Shown: piece after piece, positions 29,101 to 36,995 of the stretch
Layout of the letters: the number at the start of each line of letters is the position of its first letter
Position numbering within the stretch: position 1 is the first letter of the stretch
Assembly: GCF_013185185.1 (NCBI RefSeq)
Contig: NZ_JAAZWE010000005.1
Coordinates: 62,001 to 126,000, forward strand
DNA from: Saccharibacillus endophyticus
GTDB taxonomy: Bacteria > Bacillota > Bacilli > Paenibacillales > Paenibacillaceae
DNA length: 64,000 nucleotides
Reading direction: 5' to 3'
Position numbers and translations under genes: made by a program
Notes under the pieces: model-generated
Seen by the model: the letters and a program-made list of their open reading frames with translations, nothing else
What the model was told of the DNA's origin: nothing
Databases searched by the model: none

Positions 29101-32100
29101 TAACCGTAACGATATCCTCTTCAGCCGGATCGCTCGAACGAACGACCGTGACCTGCGCGGCTTCCGGTACCGGAGGCTGAGCCGGGTCGTACGCCGCATA
29201 AGTTTTCGGCGTCCGCGCGCTTTCCGCTCCGTCGCGAATGACGGCGACTTCGATCGTGCCGCCGCTGCCGTCCGCAAGATTGACGAGAACGGTAATGCTG
29301 CCGTCCGCCGAAGCGGTAGCTCGACCCAGTTCGGCTCCGCCCGCCGCATAGACGACCACGATGTCTCCCGCCGCGACATTGTCCACAACGACCGGATCGT
29401 TATCGTCTTCGCCGTTTGTGACGGTAATGTCATCCGCGGCCGGACCCGCGTTCGGTTGGATCGCTTCCGCCGCATACGAAACGTTTGTCGTCGGTCCGAC
29501 AACCGATCCGCGTTCGAGCGCGACCAACACGCTTCCTCCCGCAGGAATCAACGTCACCGGAATCGCGAACCCGCCGTTGGCATAGGTAGCGGAACGTCCC
29601 AATTCGTTCGAATTTGCGTCATAGACGATATAGACGTCCCCGGCCCGATAATCCGCAGGGGCTACGCTGATCGTTACCGAGTCCTGCGTACCCGTATTGT
29701 TTGCGACCGTTACGTTATTTGCATTGACACTAGGAACCGCCTCGGCTCCGACCGCGAACGTAATGCCCGTGCTCTCGATGTCGTTTCGCACACGGACAAG
29801 CGTCAACGTCTCGCCGCCTGCCGCGAACGTCGTTTCGTATACGGACGGGTTGCCTGCGGAAGGTTGAATGTTCAGGGTCGTACCGTTCGCCCTGTACACG
29901 CGAAGCGTCTCGCCGCCGTTCAAACCTCCGACAGTCAAGGTATCGCCGCTTCCGACGGCGTTATTCGCCGACACCCGAGCAATATCGATCGGCTCGACCG
30001 TTTCCGCTCCGTACGCAATCGGCACATAAGAGCTAAGCAAACCGTCACGGTCGAGAGCTACGAACAAGCTGCCCCCCGCCGGAGCCAGATTGCCAGGAAT
30101 GTTAACCGTGACGGACGCGCCGCCTGCCGTCTCGAAACCGATCTCCGTATAGGAAGAATCGTAGACGCGAACGATGTCGCCCGCCGTTACGCCGCGCACC
30201 TCGACGCTATCGAGAACTCCTGCCGCGTTAGATACGTTGAATACCGTAATATCCGAAGCCGACGGCGTAGCAATGACTTCCGCCGCATAAGGCACGCCCG
30301 TCGAAGCGCTGACGATCGTGTTGCGGGTGACCGTCACTCCGACGACGCCTCCCGCACGGTTCAGCGTAACCGGAATTTGTACCGAGGTGCCGCTCGTTAC
30401 CGTTCCGGTCCACGGTTGTTTTCCGCTTTCCGTTACCGTAACCAAATCTCCGATTCGCAATCCGCTTACCGTAACCGTGTCGCCGGGACCTGCCGTATTG
30501 ACGACCGCGACGTCCGACACGGCCGGAGCAGGGACGACTTCGCTCGGATAAGAGACCTGCGTGCTTTGACTTTCCAGCGTATTCCGCACGATAGTCACGC
30601 GTACCGCGCCGCCGCCCGGCACGAGCTGTACGTCGGCAGTCGCCAGACCGTTCGATGCCGTCGCTGTTCCCAATTGCCGGCTGCCGTCCGCGTCATAGAC
30701 GCGGATCTGGTCGCCGGCTTGCAAACCGCTTACCGCAACCGTATCCGATTCTCCCGTATTATTGGTCACCGTAATGTTTCCGACGCCGGGCGGAGGAACC
30801 ACTTCGGCACTGTAAGAAACGCGCGTCTCCGCGCTGGATACGCCGCCGGTACCGTTCGTGCTGTAACGAACGATCGCTACCGTAACGTGTCCGCCTGCCG
30901 GCGCGAGAGCCACATTCGCGGTAGCCGTGCTTCCTTGAGCCGCTACCGTGCGGCTTGCAACCTCGACATCGTCGGCGTCATAGGCCACGACCGTCACGTA
31001 ATCGCCGCTCGACAGGTTGGTAACGACCACCCGGTCTTGCGCGCTTCCGCCCGCGTTCGTAATCGCGATGTCATCAGGACCAGGCGCTTGAACGACTTCC
31101 GCATTGTAATTCACTCGCGTCTCCGCGCTGACGATCGTATTGCGCGTAATCGCCACGGTCACGTATCCGCCCGTAGGCGAAAGGCGCAGCGCAGCCGAGG
31201 CGGAAGCGCCGGAAGCCGTCGGCTCAACCTGATCCACTCGAACGCCGCTCGCATCGAAGCTGGTTACGGTAATCTTATCGTTGTTCGTCAAGTTGTTGAC
31301 GGTCACACTATCGCCCGTTCCCGAGTTGTTCGAGATCACGATGTCCGCAATCGCCGGAGCGTTGACGACTTCCGTCGGATAATTGACTCGCGTCGCTTCG
31401 CTCGTGATGCCGTTTCGCGTAATCGTGACCGCGATCGCTCCGCCCGACGGAACCAATGTCAGATTCACGAGCGCGGAATAATCGCTGCCGCTGCCCGCAG
31501 CCGTCGCTTCGGCAGGATCGGACAACGTTCCGTCCGCATTCACCAAGCGGACGCGAACCAGGTCGCCGGCCTGCAAACCGGATACGGTTACGGTGTCGCC
31601 GTCGCCCGTGTTGTTCGCAGGCACGATATTATTCATGTCGGGCGGGCTGACCGGTTCCGCCCCGTACGTGACGTTGACGGTTCTCGTACCGGAACCTTGA
31701 GGCGTGAAGCTGAAGCTGAGCGTGCCCCCTGCAGGAACCAATTGAACGGGTATGCTCAAATTTCCGGTCGCGCCGACCGTTCCCGAACCGAGCGACGTTC
31801 CTCCGCCGTTGATTGCCGAGAATACTTCGATCGCCGTATTGGCCGGTACCCCCGTCAAGTTGAACGTATCGGCATTTCCTTCGGCGTTCACGACGGATAC
31901 CGAACCCGTGAAATTCGGAATCTCCGCGGCATACGTTATCGTCGTCCTTGTGCTTTCAACGCCGTTTCGCACAATGCTTACGCTGAGCGTACCGCCTGTG
32001 CCTGTCAGATTGACTTGTCCGGAAGCGGTCGACCCGCTGGCCGCAAATTCATTTGTCTGCGTCCCGTTTTGATAAACGCGGATCAAATCGCCGGGCTGCA

Positions 32101-34294
32101 AGGCGGTAACCGATATCGTATCCGCGTTCTGATTCGCGTTATTGGTTACCGTTATCGTTGCGGGAGCAGGCGGAGCAACGAATTCGGCGTTATAGGAAAC
32201 TGCCGTTTGCGGGCTTTCCACCGTATTGCGCACGATGCTGACTTGAACGCTGCCGCCTGTCGGCGTCAGCGTCTGGTTCGTCAGCGAAGCCGTATAGCTT
32301 CCCGGTGAACCGGTAGCGTTCGCCGTTCCGATCAGCGTCGTTCCGTCGGCTTGATACACGCGGATCGCGTCGTCCGCCGCAAGTCCCGTAACGACGATCG
32401 AGTCCGTCGCAAACGGACTATTCGTTACCGTAATCGTATTCAAAGGAGGGGCAGCCACAGTTTCGGAGTTATAAGAAACCGCTGTACGGGTGCTCTCGAT
32501 GCCGTGCCGTTGAATCGATACGTAAGCCGTTCCGCCGCCGGGCGTCAGCTGCACGTTCGCCGTGGCGCTTGTCGTCGAGGCCGTTTGCCGGCCCAAAGCC
32601 GAAGTGGCGCCGGCCGAACCGTAAACGATGATTTCGTCTCCCGCGAGCAGATTTCTCACCGTAACGGTGTCCGCGTTGCCCGAAGCGTTCACTACCGTGA
32701 TGTTGCCGGGCAGCGGAGCTTCGACCCGTTCGGGATCGTACAGCAAGTTAAGCGTAGGACCTTCGATCGTATTGCGCAGGATACTCAAGGTCAAGCTGCC
32801 GCCGTTCGGCAGCAAAGTCGCCGGAATATCCACGGATCCGCTGCTGTTGGCGGGATCGGAAGTGATCGGAGTTCCCGTACCGAGACCCAAGATGACCCGA
32901 TCTCCTTCACGGAGGCCGGTTACCGTGATCAAGTCGTCATCGTTCGTATTGTTTTGAATCGTGATCTCGCTGGCGAGCAGCGAACGCACAACTTCGGCCA
33001 CGTACACGACCGGAAGCGCGAGGCTTTGCACGCCGTTGCGTTCAAGTACCAGATTCACCGTGCCGCCGCCGGGCGTGAGCGCGATCGTTCCTTGCGCTAT
33101 GCCTCCGGATCCGGCCGTCAAAGAATCGAGCAACGTTCCGTCGGTCGCGTAAACGCGCACGATGTCGCCTTGAGTCAGGCCCGTAACCCGAACAAGGTCG
33201 GCGCTTCCCGAAGCGTTGGTGATCGTGACCAAATTCGAAGTCAATGCCGCAACGACTTCGGGCAGGTAAGCAACAAGGGTACGCGCGCTCTCAATGCCGT
33301 TGCGCACGCGGGATACGTACAACGTTCCGCCGACCGGAGCAAGCGGAGTCGGGACCGTGACCGAAGCTTGCCCGGTAGGCACGGCGGACGACGTCGCCAA
33401 AGGCGCGGTTCCCGTCAGCGTGTCGTAAATGCGAACCGAGTCTCCGGGCGTCAAATTATTGACGGTCACGGTATCGGAATTGCCGGATTGGTTGGACACG
33501 TAAACGGAAGTCAAAAGAACCGGAGGCACGATTTCGGCCAAATAAACGACCGGAAGCCGAAGGCTTTCGATTCCGCCGCGGGTTTGGCTGACGCTGATCG
33601 TTCCGCCGACCGGATTCAACGTTAAAGGAACGGTAAGCGTTCCGTCAGCTTGAGCGGTAAGCTGAGTTTTAAGCGAAGCATCCGGATTATAAATTTTGAT
33701 AATATCCCCGGTTCTGACTCCGCTTACCGCAACGGTATCGGAATCGCCGGGATTGTTCGTTACGTTGAGCAAAGAAAGGGTAAGGGTCAAAGCATTGATT
33801 CCGAGGCTTGCGATTTGCGTATCGGTCGGGGCGCCGCCGAGGTTGACGTTCAGACCGTAAGTGCGAGCTTCGAAATTGTAATTGCCGGAAGTCGGCAATT
33901 GCTTCTGTTTAAGCGAGAGGGTAACTGTCGAAGATCCCAGCAAAGTCAAAAGAGCCGGGCTCACGCGTACGCGTTGACCGTTGTCCAAAATTTGCGAAGG
34001 GGTAAGGTTCTGTCCGCCGAATTGATCGGAGGTCGTTGCTTTGACTCCTGCCGGAAGAATAAAGTCCAATGCTCCTATATTCAGCCCCAAAAGAGCCGTA
34101 TTGGTATAAGAGACATTGATATCCGTTACATCTCCCGCTACTGCATTGGCGTTGGACATGGTCACGCTAATGGTCCCCGCTGCAGATGCTCGTTCCGGAG
34201 CCAGCGGAAACATGGCAATCAAAAGCACGACTGCCATTAACCCGCTAACCCATGATTTCCACGTCCGTTGTTGAGCCTTATTTTCCATTTTCAC
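23177..34294 (-). CDS. Giant secreted repeat protein with three C-terminal SLH domains
   Basis: 3705 residues from GTG 34294, placed 5-7 nt after AGAGGGTG. The signal peptide runs to about 39 (PERASAA). An N-terminal domain of about 135 residues (VTMSNANAVAGD start) resembles a cohesin or Ig-like fold but is not assigned. About 36 tandem repeats (174-3456) follow, then a Gly/Pro/Thr/Glu linker and three SLH domains (FNDISGYWAQSAIERL, FSDTPAGRWYTASIQGAYEQ, FRDYDRVGNWAKEPISRM). SLH domains attach to pyruvylated wall polymer, so it is a surface protein. It has no Cys visible in the repeats, and the arm could be hundreds of nanometres long if extended. Function unknown; adhesion or S-layer role is inference. 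The KaiC/LuxR operon lies immediately upstream. Confidence 0.93.
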   Translation of the reverse strand: MKMENKAQQRTWKSWVSGLMAVVLLIAMFPLAPERASAAGTISVTMSNANAVAGDVTDINVSYTNTALLGLNIGALDFILPAGVKATTSDQFGGQNLTPSQILDNGQRVRVSPALLTLLGSSTVTLSLKQKQLPTSGNYNFEARTYGLNVNLGGAPTDTQIASLGINALTLTLSLLNVTNNPGDSDTVAVSGVRTGDIIKIYNPDASLKTQLTAQADGTLTVPLTLNPVGGTISVSQTRGGIESLRLPVVYLAEIVPPVLLTSVYVSNQSGNSDTVTVNNLTPGDSVRIYDTLTGTAPLATSSAVPTGQASVTVPTPLAPVGGTLYVSRVRNGIESARTLVAYLPEVVAALTSNLVTITNASGSADLVRVTGLTQGDIVRVYATDGTLLDSLTAGSGGIAQGTIALTPGGGTVNLVLERNGVQSLALPVVYVAEVVRSLLASEITIQNNTNDDDLITVTGLREGDRVILGLGTGTPITSDPANSSGSVDIPATLLPNGGSLTLSILRNTIEGPTLNLLYDPERVEAPLPGNITVVNASGNADTVTVRNLLAGDEIIVYGSAGATSALGRQTASTTSATANVQLTPGGGTAYVSIQRHGIESTRTAVSYNSETVAAPPLNTITVTNSPFATDSIVVTGLAADDAIRVYQADGTTLIGTANATGSPGSYTASLTNQTLTPTGGSVQVSIVRNTVESPQTAVSYNAEFVAPPAPATITVTNNANQNADTISVTALQPGDLIRVYQNGTQTNEFAASGSTASGQVNLTGTGGTLSVSIVRNGVESTRTTITYAAEIPNFTGSVSVVNAEGNADTFNLTGVPANTAIEVFSAINGGGTSLGSGTVGATGNLSIPVQLVPAGGTLSFSFTPQGSGTRTVNVTYGAEPVSPPDMNNIVPANNTGDGDTVTVSGLQAGDLVRVRLVNADGTLSDPAEATAAGSGSDYSALVNLTLVPSGGAIAVTITRNGITSEATRVNYPTEVVNAPAIADIVISNNSGTGDSVTVNNLTNNDKITVTSFDASGVRVDQVEPTASGASASAALRLSPTGGYVTVAITRNTIVSAETRVNYNAEVVQAPGPDDIAITNAGGSAQDRVVVTNLSSGDYVTVVAYDADDVEVASRTVAAQGSTATANVALAPAGGHVTVAIVRYSTNGTGGVSSAETRVSYSAEVVPPPGVGNITVTNNTGESDTVAVSGLQAGDQIRVYDADGSRQLGTATASNGLATADVQLVPGGGAVRVTIVRNTLESQSTQVSYPSEVVPAPAVSDVAVVNTAGPGDTVTVSGLRIGDLVTVTESGKQPWTGTVTSGTSVQIPVTLNRAGGVVGVTVTRNTIVSASTGVPYAAEVIATPSASDITVFNVSNAAGVLDSVEVRGVTAGDIVRVYDSSYTEIGFETAGGASVTVNIPGNLAPAGGSLFVALDRDGLLSSYVPIAYGAETVEPIDIARVSANNAVGSGDTLTVGGLNGGETLRVYRANGTTLNIQPSAGNPSVYETTFAAGGETLTLVRVRNDIESTGITFAVGAEAVPSVNANNVTVANNTGTQDSVTISVAPADYRAGDVYIVYDANSNELGRSATYANGGFAIPVTLIPAGGSVLVALERGSVVGPTTNVSYAAEAIQPNAGPAADDITVTNGEDDNDPVVVDNVAAGDIVVVYAAGGAELGRATASADGSITVLVNLADGSGGTIEVAVIRDGAESARTPKTYAAYDPAQPPVPEAAQVTVVRSSDPAEEDIVTVTGLAAADDVEFFDDEDTNIGTATANTSGVAVLRTLRLKSYASTLKLNVLRAGVSSGPLAVAYPAETSAVPAPAAANIAVNNAAGASNDTVTVSGVSNGDRVRVYTANGATLLGESTATGTTAIVPVQLGASAGNVRVSIVRGNAESTGTLKPYAAEPTATPAPAAADISVVNAPGTANDAVIVLGVASGDIVRVYSADGTAELGERTSTGTSVVIPVALDAGAGTVNVSVERGGFESPRTSVSYGAETAPKPDAPTVGNITVTNDAGTTTDRVTVDNVQSGDRIRVYEAGIANPIGQATATAASATIPVTLKSEGGSVTVTIERAGAVSDRSAAVAYPGDPAPPAPAAGNITVTNAAGNTSDRVVVVEDVQPGDLVRVYNANGTVQLGQLVATDTTVEIPVELNASGGSVRVTIERGGVESSLSVPVSYEQEPAPAAPAASAISVSNQTGTTNDTVTVTTGNNVNAGDILRVYGTDGTTLLGQRTATATETVIPVVLNAAGGTVQVRIERNNLQGTLSAPVRYGAEPAAPTAPSAPAAGSITVLNPIGTADDTVEVTNVQAGDIVRVYGANGTTLLGQHAVPTGETSAVVAVALDPAGGTVRVRIERDGLQSALSAPVTYVAEPAGPTAPAAPALGSITVDNQTGTTNDSVTVSDVVAGDIVRVYAADGTTLLGQSTAEASAVEVAVILLADGGAVQIRIERNGLQSALSGEKTYSAEPEAPTAPDAPSAANVQIANEPGTANDTVEISGVAPGDIVRVYSEDGTRVLGQATASASTVTVPVELTTGVGNVAVSITRDGLESEKTEVGYSAETVPNLDGASFATTVYSDGSGTVVVSDPSILAGDTIILSGGVSAQATAVSDGIVTIPVPSGFDAGGGSFDAVRERDGITSAPLSSPNVYNGAATSAAPTPSVTQIVYSRDAGTVTVSGLEPNDTVSVTVDGVQVETGTVGTGETTATAAGFEFRPQGGTIQVIVNRGTDSGAPVTVVYDAVAPQDPIDANITVNNNTGSTDSVVIIAGVQEGDHFIVYGSDGTTILGQATATTSSPTLEIPVALNPAGGSVQVSVTRYGLESGKVTKPYTGETSNVTAPADTDITVNNITGNDDNVQVQNIRSGDTVTVYTADGSAVLGRATAQADGTLTIPVTLLGGGGGIQVSVTRGGTESAKTDKGYAAEPGAVTAPDESDITVTNNAGNGDSVQVNGLQAGDVVTVYAADGVAILGKETANGTSLTIDVTLLSGGGEIEVSITRGTTESAKTEKSYGVEPGGIQAPAASDITYVNNTGSNDTVTVDNVQAGDIVTVYSASGVAILGQAEAASGETAVTIPVTLDSEGGGIRVSIIRGGIESSKTPQTYAAETSSVPQPSATDITVTNNTGNGDQVTVTSANLQVGDVVTVYAANGVTVLGLAEVTTAGTVTLNVTLGAAAGDVQVAITRGNVQSAKTTKPYAAESSSVPVPTVGNIQVTNNLGSQDSVTINNVQVGDTYTVYASNGTTILARATATEAGRLTIPVTLPEGSSAVNVTLTRGNVESAPASSNYTAEPTTLDAPAAAGITVNNITGSSDNVTLTNLQAGDIITVYAANGTTILDRVTVGSDPATWVIPVTLNPSGGNVQVSITRGGIESSRTTVSYGAEPSLVPAPAPASVAVNNNGAAGSSVVVSNVQPGDIVTVYAANGTTIIGRAQVQPGATSVAIPVSLDEAGGNIQVTLTRGATQSAPTPIVYPARIEEEEPGTGVGGGDGGTAPAGPVTPANPVTPETNPVTPETEGEGEELDVPGRIVTLTMREPRTFNDISGYWAQSAIERLAALGVIDGLPDGSFAPRETLSRAQFTKMVATLLGINSQNSPIFSDTPAGRWYTASIQGAYEQGIVNGYTGGNFDPDEPVTREEMAKILTNAMLWLNPDVFPNSPDYAAAEAFRDYDRVGNWAKEPISRMLEEGILIGKTNGVLDPKGNATRAEAATVLVRLIERMSDNFTS
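23927..33775 (-). repeat. Array of about 36 coding repeats of about 91 codons
   Basis: Each unit follows NITVTNNTG..D-VTV, then a GD-VRVYxADGTTLLG block, then PVTLxPxGGxVxVxIxRxGxES and an aromatic YxAE before a Pro/Ala linker. I counted 36 by eye. Units nearer the SLH end (numbers 19-26 and 29-36) are more alike than those near the N-terminus, and units 27-28 (about 26.1-26.65 kb) are strongly divergent, splitting the array. The beta-rich pattern suggests Ig-like domains. Confidence 0.85.
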
Positions 34295-34483
34295 ATCAGC
34301 ACCCTCTCTTGTTCATCTTTTTCTGCGGCTAGATAACGGACTTTGCTTCTTGAAACTAGGAAATTAGCTGATAACCCAATAGTAAAAATACACCTTTGGA
34401 ACTTTTATACATCATTCAGTAAATGTTTTCCATATATCAAGCGGAAAAAGGGAATTTATTACTATTCAAAATGGAAAAACGAC

Positions 34484-34512
34484 AAAAAAAGACCTTCCAA
34501 ATTAGGAAGGTC
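34484..34512 (-). terminator. Terminator after the LuxR regulator gene
   Basis: GACCTTCC/GGAAGGTC hairpin followed by T7 on the minus strand, separating the KaiC/LuxR operon from the giant gene. The remainder of 34295-34483 is AT-rich leader for the giant gene with no recognised motif. Confidence 0.85.
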
Positions 34513-34542
34513 TGCACGTTTCAAATTTTTCCCTTTGGGGTA

Positions 34543-36732
34543 TCATCCGATTCCCCGATTGAACACTCTTGCAATAGCTTGCGCCCGGTCGCTTACGCTC
34601 ATCTTATTGAAAATATTGGTCAAGTGATTTTTCACCGTATGCTCGCTGATGAACAACTTGGCCGCGATGTCCTTGTTGCTCGAAGCCCGAACGACCAACT
34701 CCAATACTTCTTTTTCCCGTTTGGATAGTCCGAATTCCTTGACGATAGCGTCGATTCCGCGTTCCTCCGCTTCGGCCGGATTGAAGGCGGCGGTAGAGCC
34801 GTCGGATAACACGACTTCGCTCTGCACCGTGTGGCGAACGGCCATGAATTTGCGGAAGTGGTTGAACAATTCGGGGGATACGCCCGTCAAATGCAACCGG
34901 CCTGCCGTCTCTTCATCCAGTTCCGCGAAGTACAGCACCGTCCGGAGAATCTGCGTATATCTGGAATAGGAAAAAGTTCCCGTCTGCCCCTCCGTGTCGA
35001 GCATGGCACGGTGTTCCTTGAGTACCGCCAACTCGTCGGCAAAAGCTTCGCCCAGCTCGCGCTTCGCGGCGTCATCGAGCACGGACAACATCGCGGACCG
35101 CTGTAACAGCGAGGCTTCCTCGTTCGTGATGCCTCCGTAACGGGCATACTCATCCAGCAGCCGCAGCGATAGATCCGTTTTCTTCCCCTGGTCGTCTTCG
35201 CCGGCCTTGGCAGACGAATACATCAGGCGAAGGAAGCGTTCATTTTGCAGGCTGAGCTGCTGCTGGTCATGTACCGATTGCAAAATGATGCTGCCCATCG
35301 TAGCCAACGCCAGCAGCACTTCACGGCACTCTTCCGCCTCCTGCTCGCTGCTAAGCGAGACGGCGAGGACGCCGCGGGTTTTGCCTGCGTACACGATCGG
35401 GTATTCGATCATCAATTGCCCTTCTTCGGTTTGCGACAACTCGAAGCCCAGCGAGTGCGAGCTTGGATTTTCTCGCAAAATGCGTTTGGCGACATCGCGT
35501 GCATACTGCTCCGCAAAGTCATTGGCAATGCCGCGCGAAACGATCTGCACCTTCTGGCCGTTCGCATTCTCGTGCACGATGATCGCCGAGGAAGGATTCC
35601 ACACCAGGCTTAGGCTCATATCCACCAGCATGAACATGATCCGCTGCGTATTTTGAGCCGAAATCATGAAGCGGGTCACTTCCATCAGCGGGCGAAGCCG
35701 TTGAATTTGGCGCTCCATGCGTGCCTCGATCGTTCCGCTGGCGATATATTCGCCGACCAGCACGATTAACGTATCTTCAAACTCGCGCAGCAGGGAATCG
35801 ACCTGAACCTTGGTTTTGCTGACAATGAACAAAATGCCCAATTGCTCGCCGCCCACGCGGACCGGAAAGCAGCGCAGTCCGTAAAATTCTCCGACTCCCC
35901 GCTGCTTTAGGAACAATGCCCTCGGATCGCGTTGGATATCCGTCCACTGCATCGGATTATCGCTCAGCGCGGCCTGGCCCAGAAATCCTTCGCCTTCGCG
36001 GAACTCTGCGTCCTGAAGCCCGGAGGCTCCTTCTCCGGCAACCTGGGCGATGCGATATTCGCCCGGTCCGATCTTTTGCGCATAACCCATCACGTCGGCG
36101 GCGCTGCTCAGCGTCATGAACTGCTCGAACGTATCGCTTACGGAAATGCGATCTTTGCGGGCCGTGGATAAAATGCCGCGCAGATCCGCGATCCGGTCCC
36201 GCACGTACGTCTCCCGGTACGCGGACCGAAGAATACGTTCGGCCGTCTCGGCCAATTTCCCGATCTTCTCGCGCCATACCTCGGCCTCTTCGGAAGATAA
36301 TTCCTCCGCTTCGAGCACAAGGTCAAGCAGCAGCTTATGGCCTTCGTCGTACAGGCCCGAACCTGCCACTTCTTCTTCCAACAGGTCCTTCGTACCCGAC
36401 TGAATCAGTACGCCGGCCAATACATAATAGACGGCATCCCCGGCTGGCGACCGAAAAGGAGCAATGATAAACTTGACGCCCGGCAGCCAAAGATCGCACA
36501 GGGCCGGCCGCGTGAGTCCTGCATAATGGCGCACTTCTTGCCAGAAGCGCTCTCTCGTTTCTCCGTTCGCTTCCACCAGCTTTTTGAAGAACGGATGATA
36601 CGCGGACGGCTTAACCAGAGGACGACCTTCGCTATCCACGATCAGGATCGAAAGGTTCGTAAATTCCGCATAGGTATGTTGAATTTCTTCGACGGTTTTC
36701 TTGACATCCATTGCCCAGCTTTTCTCGATCAT
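34543..36732 (-). CDS. Multi-domain sensory transcription regulator with C-terminal LuxR helix-turn-helix
   Basis: 729 residues from ATG 36732 (MIEKSWAMDV), with GGAG 10 nt upstream and the preceding gene's stop 2 bp away. Residues 1-165 form an N-terminal sensor containing LCDLWLPGVKFIIAPF, reminiscent of PocR-type ligand domains, but unproven. Two GAF-like regions follow (about 190-325 and 345-490), then a helical region, and the LuxR/GerE motif GLSKREKEVLELVVRASSNK with AAKLFISEHTVKNHLTNIFNKM at the C-terminus. There are no membrane helices or a receiver domain, so it probably reads a cytoplasmic signal. As third gene of the KaiC-like operon, its targets may include the giant surface gene next door; that is inference. 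Confidence 0.88.
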   Translation of the reverse strand: MIEKSWAMDVKKTVEEIQHTYAEFTNLSILIVDSEGRPLVKPSAYHPFFKKLVEANGETRERFWQEVRHYAGLTRPALCDLWLPGVKFIIAPFRSPAGDAVYYVLAGVLIQSGTKDLLEEEVAGSGLYDEGHKLLLDLVLEAEELSSEEAEVWREKIGKLAETAERILRSAYRETYVRDRIADLRGILSTARKDRISVSDTFEQFMTLSSAADVMGYAQKIGPGEYRIAQVAGEGASGLQDAEFREGEGFLGQAALSDNPMQWTDIQRDPRALFLKQRGVGEFYGLRCFPVRVGGEQLGILFIVSKTKVQVDSLLREFEDTLIVLVGEYIASGTIEARMERQIQRLRPLMEVTRFMISAQNTQRIMFMLVDMSLSLVWNPSSAIIVHENANGQKVQIVSRGIANDFAEQYARDVAKRILRENPSSHSLGFELSQTEEGQLMIEYPIVYAGKTRGVLAVSLSSEQEAEECREVLLALATMGSIILQSVHDQQQLSLQNERFLRLMYSSAKAGEDDQGKKTDLSLRLLDEYARYGGITNEEASLLQRSAMLSVLDDAAKRELGEAFADELAVLKEHRAMLDTEGQTGTFSYSRYTQILRTVLYFAELDEETAGRLHLTGVSPELFNHFRKFMAVRHTVQSEVVLSDGSTAAFNPAEAEERGIDAIVKEFGLSKREKEVLELVVRASSNKDIAAKLFISEHTVKNHLTNIFNKMSVSDRAQAIARVFNRGIG

Positions 36733-36733
36733 A

Positions 36734-36979
36734 TTAATGGATCTCCACTTCGTTTTGAGTATAAGGGGTTTTGTACGAATAAATAGCCATGTTCCCTTCA
36801 CCTCTTTTTTCCAGGATGGAGATTGCGGCCAAGCGATTTAATACGATGGCTAGAGGTTCAACGCCGCGCCCAAGTTTCTTGGCGAGTCCCCTTGCGGTCT
36901 CATAGGCGTAAGGGTTATTTTCGAAAAATACGGTACACTCCATCTGCAGCTTCAACAACTCCTGGTCCGAAATCGTCAT
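36734..36979 (-). CDS. Small protein, probable winged-helix fold
   Basis: 81 residues. YAYETARGLAKKLGRGVEPL and VLNRLAAISILEKRGEGN fit a short winged-helix pattern (helix, recognition helix, wing), as in small DNA- or protein-binding modules. The stop lies 2 bp from the LuxR gene start and 16 bp separate it from the KaiC-like gene, so the three are cotranslated or tightly linked. The ribosome site is weak (GAGAAAG next to the start). No family was recognised; it could be an accessory or anti-factor of the neighbouring regulator. Confidence 0.7.
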   Translation of the reverse strand: MTISDQELLKLQMECTVFFENNPYAYETARGLAKKLGRGVEPLAIVLNRLAAISILEKRGEGNMAIYSYKTPYTQNEVEIH

Positions 36980-36995
36980 CTTTCTCGTGAGCCCC

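Noticed and set aside
23507..32308. Plus-strand frames of 518-950 codons running through the giant repeat gene
   Set aside because: They are antisense to a repeated coding array whose codon use leaves the opposite frames open; they have low-complexity Arg/Asp-rich products and no ribosome sites.
23927..33775. The repeat array as tandem DNA satellite or assembly artefact
   Set aside because: The frame is unbroken over 11 kb, units differ by many substitutions, and there is a signal peptide and SLH anchor at the two ends.
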